Below, piece by piece: positions 59,065-64,000 of a stretch of DNA of 64,000 nucleotides (position 1 is its first letter; every line of letters begins with the position of its first letter). The notes beneath the pieces are model-generated. The model was not told where the DNA came from and searched no databases. It was given only the letters and a program-made list of their open reading frames with translations. A program made the position numbers and the translations under genes. Source of the DNA: Bacteroidota bacterium (GTDB lineage Bacteria; Bacteroidota; Bacteroidia; Bacteroidales; JAADJA01); contig JAHLKX010000005.1 of assembly GCA_020444515.1 (NCBI GenBank), positions 422,988-486,987 of the forward strand, written 5' to 3'.

Positions 59065-61197
59065 ATGAAAACAAGACAATACTTCTCAATCCTGATTCTT
59101 TTATTTTGTATTCAATTATTTGCCAGTCCTGTGGATCTTCATCAAGCCGAAAAGGTAGCGATCCATTTCTATTGTGCTCAATACAATCAGTATGAGGGAC
59201 TCGTAACCCTCAATCAGATAAAAGTTCTTTCGGTGAATACTGAAGCGGATGAAATCCATAGCTACTATTATGTGTTTCATTTTAACAAGGGCGGTTTTGT
59301 GATTGTGGCAGCTGATGACCGGTTAACCCCGGTCCTGGGATATTCATTGGATCAATCATTTGAAATCGATCACGGTAACACAAACTTGCAATGGTGGATG
59401 GATCAATACAAAGGTCAGGTGAAATATGCCTGCGAACAACAACTGCAGGCCACCGAAAAAGTTAACCGGTTGTGGCAACAGTATACCGAATATGATGGTG
59501 CCCCATCCATGACAAAAACGAAAACGGACCAGGTTGGGCCACTGATCACCAGCCTGTGGGATCAGGGATTGCCTTTTAATCTGATATGTCCCGAGGATCC
59601 GCAGGGACCCGGAGGACACGCCTTAACTGGATGTGTTGCCACTGCCTATGCCCAGATGCTTTATTACTGGCGTTTTCCGATCCATGGTTCCGGATACCAT
59701 TGCTATACACCCGCCAGTCATCCCGAATATGGTGAGCAATGTGCCGATTTTGAAAATACCTGGTATCAATGGGATGAGATGTGCGATGATCCGCTCACCC
59801 CCAACATGGCCATTGCAGAACTGATGTACCAGGTAGGCGTTGCTTTGGAAATGGATTACGGCCCTGCAGCTTCAGGTGCAATGGGTTATCCAGAACAGAT
59901 GGAAACCTGGTTCAGGATTTCAACAGATTATGACTCATTACGCAGGGATTTTTATACGAATGAAGAATGGGTCAATATTATCATGGATCAATTGAATCAA
60001 CATTATCCTGTTGGGTATATTGGTTTTACGCCTAATATGTCATCCGGCCATATGTGGATTTGTGATGGATACCAGGATTCTACATATTATCATATGAACT
60101 GGGGCTGGGGAGGATCTTCCAATGGATACTATACCCTGGATAACCTTCAGGGATTTAATACATACCAGTTTATCGGAATCAATTTCTATCCGGACATGGT
60201 GAACAATACCTATCCGAACTGTGCTGCAGGACCGGATACCCTGACCGCCTTTGAGGGAAGCATTTGTGATGGAAGCGGACCTGTTTTTGATTATTTGGAT
60301 AATACAGAAGCTTCCTGGTTGATCGATCCCCAAACAGCATTTGATTCAGTCACCAGCATTGTCCTTCAGATAATACAATTGGATCTGATCAATGATGGGG
60401 ATGTGCTTATGGTATATGATGGTCCTGATAACAGTTCACCCTTGCTGGCAGAGATCACAGGAAATATGCCCCCCGACGATATTTTATCCTCCGGCAACCA
60501 GCTCTACATCGAATTTACCACCAACGGAACCGGCACTGCTCAGGGTTTTTATTTGAATTATCGAACCAACAGACCGGTTTGGTGCAGTGGCATGACATCC
60601 TTGACCGGCCCATTTTCGACTTTCGATGATGGCAGCGGATCATTTTATTACAACAATTCCACCACCTGTACCTGGATCATTGATCCCGGAATCAGTGACC
60701 CACTGACTTTGCACTTCAACCATTTTGATACGGAGGCCGATCATGATCTCGTTAAAATCTATGACGGGATATCCCAGGAACTGATTACAACCCTCAGCGG
60801 ATATTTTGAAGAACCCCCGGGACCCGTCACATCACCAAGCGGTAAAATGATGGTCGCTTTTATGAGCAGCCAGAATGTGCAGCGGCAGGGGTGGGAAGCC
60901 TGGTACGATGTGAATACAGGTACAGCCGATGTAAAGGATGAAATGAGTTTGTCCATCATCCCGAATCCGACCAATTCATGGATAAAAATAGATTTTACCC
61001 TGCTGAAGGAAGAAATGGTGACTGTCGAAATTTTAAATGTGGTTGGAGAATCGGAGCGTATGATATCTAATGTGAAACGAGCAGCAGGTTCACATTCAAT
61101 TTCGGCTGATTTAACACCATGGCCAATCGGCATTTATTTCTGCCGGGTACAAATTGGGAATGAAAGGATAACGAAGAAAATTATAAAGACAAATTAA
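59065..61197 (+). CDS. C10-family cysteine peptidase (streptopain-like) with CUB-like domains and T9SS domain
   Basis: 710 residues. Signal peptide, then an N-terminal Spi-type inhibitory propeptide (VFHFNKGGFVIVAADDRLTPVLGYS). The peptidase core has Cys190 in LTGCVATAYAQ and His329 in SGHMWICDGYQ, plus HMNWGWGGSSNGYYTL, all as in streptopain. Two CUB-like domains (about residues 385-510 and 515-635, with WLIDPQTAFDSVTSIVL and FSTFDDGSGSFYY) follow, and a T9SS type A domain ends it. It is secreted or surface-bound and probably cuts host or environmental protein. Its 3' end shares 53 identical bases with the next gene. Confidence 0.92.
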   Translation: MKTRQYFSILILLFCIQLFASPVDLHQAEKVAIHFYCAQYNQYEGLVTLNQIKVLSVNTEADEIHSYYYVFHFNKGGFVIVAADDRLTPVLGYSLDQSFEIDHGNTNLQWWMDQYKGQVKYACEQQLQATEKVNRLWQQYTEYDGAPSMTKTKTDQVGPLITSLWDQGLPFNLICPEDPQGPGGHALTGCVATAYAQMLYYWRFPIHGSGYHCYTPASHPEYGEQCADFENTWYQWDEMCDDPLTPNMAIAELMYQVGVALEMDYGPAASGAMGYPEQMETWFRISTDYDSLRRDFYTNEEWVNIIMDQLNQHYPVGYIGFTPNMSSGHMWICDGYQDSTYYHMNWGWGGSSNGYYTLDNLQGFNTYQFIGINFYPDMVNNTYPNCAAGPDTLTAFEGSICDGSGPVFDYLDNTEASWLIDPQTAFDSVTSIVLQIIQLDLINDGDVLMVYDGPDNSSPLLAEITGNMPPDDILSSGNQLYIEFTTNGTGTAQGFYLNYRTNRPVWCSGMTSLTGPFSTFDDGSGSFYYNNSTTCTWIIDPGISDPLTLHFNHFDTEADHDLVKIYDGISQELITTLSGYFEEPPGPVTSPSGKMMVAFMSSQNVQRQGWEAWYDVNTGTADVKDEMSLSIIPNPTNSWIKIDFTLLKEEMVTVEILNVVGESERMISNVKRAAGSHSISADLTPWPIGIYFCRVQIGNERITKKIIKTN
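61132..61184 (+). repeat. 53-base identical repeat, copy 1, in the T9SS domain of the C10 peptidase
   Basis: Identical over 53 bases to 62504-62556. Both encode the final strands of the T9SS domain (IYFCRVQIGNERITKKII). The flanking bases differ, so the match has sharp borders. Confidence 0.85.
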
Positions 61198-61232
61198 CCC
61201 CACCCCCGTTCCGTCCCCTTAAGGGGAGGGGT
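61197..61232. repeat. G/C-rich palindromic repeat after the C10 peptidase gene
   Basis: A perfect 14-base palindrome, TCCCCTT/AAGGGGA (61214-61227), within an outer ACCCC...GGGGT pair. It lies right after the stop codon and can form a hairpin followed by TAAAAAC; a dispersed repeat of this kind is common between Bacteroidota genes. Terminator or repeat, not settled. Confidence 0.6.
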
Positions 61233-61294
61233 AAAAACAAGACCATCATGAATTACGAAGTAATCACGAATACAAATAATAAACAAAAAAAGTC

Positions 61295-62569
61295 ATGAGT
61301 AAAAAACTTACATTGATTATTGCCCTGGTGTCAATGGTCAGTTCGTTATTGGCCCAGTACAATGTAGTAAACGCGACACATTACAGCCCTTCCCTTAACC
61401 AGGAGAAACCTGTAAAAATCTATCTTCCACCCAATTATTATATCGACACAACAGAACATTATCCGGTCATTTATTTTTTACATGGAGCTAACAATGACCA
61501 AACTTCCTATCCTGGCATGATTTCCTGGACACAGTCGCTCATCAACAGTGGTGCCATTCATCCGGTGATCGTTGTTTTTGCAAACGGTGCCTGTCCTCCT
61601 TACTGGGGAAGTATGTATACTAACTCAGCCTTGTATGGCAATTATGAAGACTATATCGTTTTCGATCTGGTAGCTTTCATTGATACTACTTTTCGGACAT
61701 TGGCAGAAAGGGAATTTCGTTGTATAACCGGTCACTCCATGGGGGGTGGCGGATCGGCAAAGCTTGCCATCAAGCATCCCGAAATCTATCGTGGTTTTGC
61801 CAGCCATGCCGGAATTATGAACTTCGATACGTTAATGTCTATTTGGCAACCGCTGATCTTTCAGGAAAACGGAGGTGTACCACCCTATAATTATACCTGG
61901 GACGCCGGCACTTACACCAATTTCTTTTTTACAGGGGCCGGAGCTATGTCACCCAACCTGAATAACCCACCCACAAATGTTGATTATCCGCTGGACCCCG
62001 ATGGAAATGTAATTGACTCCATTTTTGTGAAATGGAAACAACATGATAACTGCTGTCTGGTCAAACAAATTTCTCCTGCTGATAACCTGGGTATTTTCTT
62101 TTCCTGCGGTACGGAAGACGATCATCAGCTTTATCCGACCAATGAACTGTTTCGCGATACACTTGACATGCTCGGTCTAGAATATGTTTTTTTAACAACC
62201 GGCGGTGACCATAGTTTGAGCGGTGAAATGATTCAGGCAGGAATGAAATTCCTCGATTCGCTGATGTATATTGACGTAGGCATGAATAAGCAAATCCCGC
62301 TATTTAATTCTTCCGTGCACAATTTATCATTTTATCCTAATCCGGTAGTCAGTGAATTGACCATTTCGTATGAACTGGCGGTAAAAGATTTTGTAACTGT
62401 GAAAGTTCTCGATATGACAGGGAGCAACATCTTTTCAACCACTTCTGAATGTCAAATTGGAGAGAATAAACAGGTGCTCGATTTTTCCGGATTGTTTACG
62501 GGGATTTATTTCTGCCGGGTACAAATTGGGAATGAAAGGATAACGAAGAAAATTATTAAAATCAAATAA
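61295..62569 (+). CDS. Secreted alpha/beta-hydrolase esterase with T9SS sorting domain
   Basis: 424 residues. Signal peptide (LTLIIALVSMVSSLLAQ), then an esterase D-like domain: YLPPNYYIDTTEHYPVIYFLHGAN, GHSMGGGGSAKLA with the nucleophile Ser148, then CGTEDDHQLYPTN for the acid and GGDHSLSG for the catalytic His. The T9SS type A domain begins near residue 345 (YPNPVVSELTISYEL) and ends with the same residues as the C10 peptidase. Feruloyl or acetyl-xylan esterase-like activity is possible but not shown. Secreted through T9SS. Confidence 0.87.
   Translation: MSKKLTLIIALVSMVSSLLAQYNVVNATHYSPSLNQEKPVKIYLPPNYYIDTTEHYPVIYFLHGANNDQTSYPGMISWTQSLINSGAIHPVIVVFANGACPPYWGSMYTNSALYGNYEDYIVFDLVAFIDTTFRTLAEREFRCITGHSMGGGGSAKLAIKHPEIYRGFASHAGIMNFDTLMSIWQPLIFQENGGVPPYNYTWDAGTYTNFFFTGAGAMSPNLNNPPTNVDYPLDPDGNVIDSIFVKWKQHDNCCLVKQISPADNLGIFFSCGTEDDHQLYPTNELFRDTLDMLGLEYVFLTTGGDHSLSGEMIQAGMKFLDSLMYIDVGMNKQIPLFNSSVHNLSFYPNPVVSELTISYELAVKDFVTVKVLDMTGSNIFSTTSECQIGENKQVLDFSGLFTGIYFCRVQIGNERITKKIIKIK
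62504..62556 (+). repeat. 53-base identical repeat, copy 2, in the T9SS domain of the esterase
   Basis: Second copy of the repeat at 61132-61184. Only 1.3 kb apart; a recent copy event or gene conversion is likely. Confidence 0.85.
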
Positions 62570-62572
62570 ACC

Positions 62573-62625
62573 AAAGGCCAAAAGCCCTGCCCGTCCGGTC
62601 AGGCGGGCAATGGTTAATGGCCTTT
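62573..62625. repeat. Long imperfect palindrome between the esterase and the repeat-rich lipoprotein gene
   Basis: Outer arms AAAGGCCA (62573-62580) and TGGCCTTT (62618-62625) are perfect complements. Inside them is a GC-rich stem GCCCGTC (62589-62595) and GGCGGGC (62602-62608), with one G:T pair and a 6-base loop. The whole 53 bases can fold into one extended hairpin. It could act as a terminator or be a REP-like element. Confidence 0.65.
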
Positions 62626-62643
62626 ATCAAAAACAAGACCATC

Positions 62644-64000
62644 ATGAAAAAACTTACAAACATGAAAGCAAAAAAAGCAAAATACAGATACCCGATTATA
62701 GCGGTGCTGATATTCACTTTGTTTCTTACCGGCTGTTTTCATTTCGACTTTGTAAACCAACCTTACACCGCAGACCCAAATAGCTCTTTTTCAGTAGAGA
62801 TTTCTGTTTCAATAGATGAGGGGAGTGGAATACCTTACTTTGGTGTTTTATTGCCCGTAGGCTGGACAGTTGATGATCCTATTCAGTTTATCAAAGAGAT
62901 TTATGCTGATACCGGTTTTGTTTACTATTCGGATAGCTTGTCTCAAGAAATGACAAATATCGATCCTCCTCTTGAAAATTATTACTGGTGGGTTGCGTCA
63001 GACACAAATTACGTCAGTGAAGGAACATACTTCGTTAATTTCAACATTTACACTGACGGCCAAAATGGTGACTTTTTTCTGGATTATATGCTTGGAAGTG
63101 AAGGTGAAGGGTTGAATTACTCCAGAAGCAATGATCATTTAGTCATAATAGGCGAAGTTGAGGGATGTGCTCCTGAAGGCGTTGTAATTTCGTGCCAGGA
63201 TGATGTCGATAATTTTCAAACCAATTACCCTGATTGTTCAGTGATGGCAGGCGATATCACTATTTCGGGAAACAATATCTCCAATTTAAACGGACTGAGT
63301 GTTGTATCTGCCATTGGCGGAAGTCTTCGGATAATAGATAATACTGCATTAACCAACTTGACGGGCTTAGAAAGCCTGGCTACCATTGGGGGCATTCTTT
63401 CCATTTCAGAGAATCAATCACTAAATGATATTCAAGGCCTGAATAACCTCACATCAATAGAACGAGACCTAATTATTGAAAACAATCTTGCGCTGACACA
63501 GATAAGCGGTTTAAATTCCCTTTCAAACATCGGCCGGGATTTAAAGATTGTACAAGATAATGTATTGGTTGGGTTAACAGGAATGAATAATTTATACTTT
63601 ATCGGACGTAACCTTAATGTTGACGGCAACGATGCCCTTACCAGTTTATCGGGACTTGAGGGATTGACTTTCATCGGGGGAAGACTTATAATTGGGGGGG
63701 GATTTTCTGGGGGCAATAATGCTTTGACCAGTCTGACAGGTCTTAACAATTTGACTTCAATCGGAAATGGGGCTTCTATTGGAGCCAACGATGTGCTGAC
63801 AACATTGACAGGATTGGACAATTTGACTTCTTTTGGGGGAGACCTTCATATTACAGGGAATAATGCCCTCACTAGTTTAACGGGGCTGAATAATGTAACT
63901 TCGATCGGGGGAGACCTTCATATTACAGGGAATAATGCCCTCACTAGTTTAACGGGGCTGAATAATGTAACTTCCATCGGGGGAGACCTTTCAATTGATA
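62644..64000 (+). CDS. Lipoprotein with leucine-rich/receptor-L-like repeats, 3' end outside window
   Basis: An open frame from ATG 62644 to the window edge, 452 codons with no stop. The N-terminus is basic, followed by IIAVLIFTLFLTGCFHF-like residues, a lipoprotein signal with Cys35. Residues 40-180 are a beta-rich region (FSVEISVSIDEGSG). From about residue 195, each repeat of roughly 24 residues has the pattern N-N-A-L-T-S-L-T-G-L-N-N-L-T-S-I-G-G, like the receptor L domain/leucine-rich repeats of surface proteins in Bacteroidota. The last units are nearly identical at DNA level. It is likely surface-exposed; partner unknown. Confidence 0.8.
   Translation, partial: MKKLTNMKAKKAKYRYPIIAVLIFTLFLTGCFHFDFVNQPYTADPNSSFSVEISVSIDEGSGIPYFGVLLPVGWTVDDPIQFIKEIYADTGFVYYSDSLSQEMTNIDPPLENYYWWVASDTNYVSEGTYFVNFNIYTDGQNGDFFLDYMLGSEGEGLNYSRSNDHLVIIGEVEGCAPEGVVISCQDDVDNFQTNYPDCSVMAGDITISGNNISNLNGLSVVSAIGGSLRIIDNTALTNLTGLESLATIGGILSISENQSLNDIQGLNNLTSIERDLIIENNLALTQISGLNSLSNIGRDLKIVQDNVLVGLTGMNNLYFIGRNLNVDGNDALTSLSGLEGLTFIGGRLIIGGGFSGGNNALTSLTGLNNLTSIGNGASIGANDVLTTLTGLDNLTSFGGDLHITGNNALTSLTGLNNVTSIGGDLHITGNNALTSLTGLNNVTSIGGDLSID
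63835..64000 (+). repeat. 72-base tandem repeat within the leucine-rich lipoprotein gene
   Basis: Unit 1 is 63835-63906 and unit 2 is 63907-63978, identical except one base visible near the unit end; a third begins at 63979 and diverges. Each unit is 24 codons, in frame. Number of copies may differ between strains. Confidence 0.82.

Noticed and set aside
63432..63821. 129-codon minus-strand frame within the repeat-rich lipoprotein gene
   Set aside because: It mirrors the leucine-rich repeats on the other strand; the plus-strand frame has a lipoprotein signal and repeat periodicity, so the minus frame is a by-product of the repeats.
63835..64000. CRISPR-like direct repeats
   Set aside because: The 72-base units are contiguous, in frame with a protein and have no spacers, so they are coding repeats.

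Overview
The window is a 64 kb stretch of a chromosome from a member of the Bacteroidota, most likely an anaerobic or fermentative marine/gut-type lineage of the Bacteroidales-Marinilabiliales kind. The evidence is five genes ending in type IX secretion (T9SS) type A C-terminal sorting domains, several lipoproteins with a Bacteroidota-like signal, promoters of the Bacteroidota type (TTG, 18-22 bases, then TAnnTTTG), weak Shine-Dalgarno sequences, a MutS2, a DUF6132 protein, a KamA-type radical SAM enzyme and a 2-oxoacid:ferredoxin oxidoreductase. I see no rRNA, tRNA, CRISPR array, prophage or insertion sequence. Most of the region is core or ordinary accessory gene content.

Layout. 0-3.6 kb: a minus-strand run encoding a biotin-dependent carboxyltransferase, its biotin carrier, an exported thioredoxin-fold protein, panC and panD (cut by the window edge). 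3.8-8.6 kb: a YjbR-like protein, an MtfA-like zinc peptidase, two thioredoxins with a DUF6132 protein, and mutS2. 8.8-16.4 kb: an OB-fold-like lipoprotein, a PepSY-type membrane protein, a GH2 beta-mannosidase, two T9SS cargo proteins and a secreted endonuclease/exonuclease/phosphatase-fold enzyme. 16.5-23.0 kb: a long plus-strand operon of largely unrecognised genes, with three paralogous four-helix membrane proteins, a transglutaminase-TPR lipoprotein, two very small genes, a winged-helix protein and a cysteine-cluster (YkgJ) protein, behind the best promoter in the window. 23.1-28.9 kb: a T9SS beta-propeller protein, an M48 lipoprotein peptidase, a YyaL/DUF255 protein and a membrane-bound class III nucleotide cyclase. 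28.9-35.1 kb: minus strand, a very long KamA-family radical SAM protein, a cysteine desulfurase-like enzyme, and a DsrK-like/DsrM-like/DsrC/cysteine-rich small protein cluster. 35.4-44 kb: KefF-like and KefC-like potassium efflux genes, an SdiA-regulated-type protein, a 1239-residue phosphoesterase/kinase-like/outer membrane barrel fusion and an HD-PycTM fusion. 44-50.4 kb: PAP2 phosphatase, an atypical pyruvate kinase and two tandem CLC transporters with CBS domains. 50.5-58.9 kb: exonuclease III, a B12-binding radical SAM protein, a cyclophilin lipoprotein, a small acetyltransferase, korAB, QueD/PTPS and a LytTR regulator. 59-64 kb: a C10 peptidase and an esterase, both T9SS cargo sharing an identical 53-base 3' end, then a lipoprotein with leucine-rich-like repeats that runs off the window.

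The strongest candidates for undescribed biology are the three-paralog/transglutaminase operon (16.5-22.5 kb) and the DsrC-DsrMK-like cluster with no DsrAB in sight (32.6-35.1 kb). After them come the phosphoesterase-barrel fusion and the HD-PycTM fusion. All functional statements rest on motif reading by eye; no database search was run.
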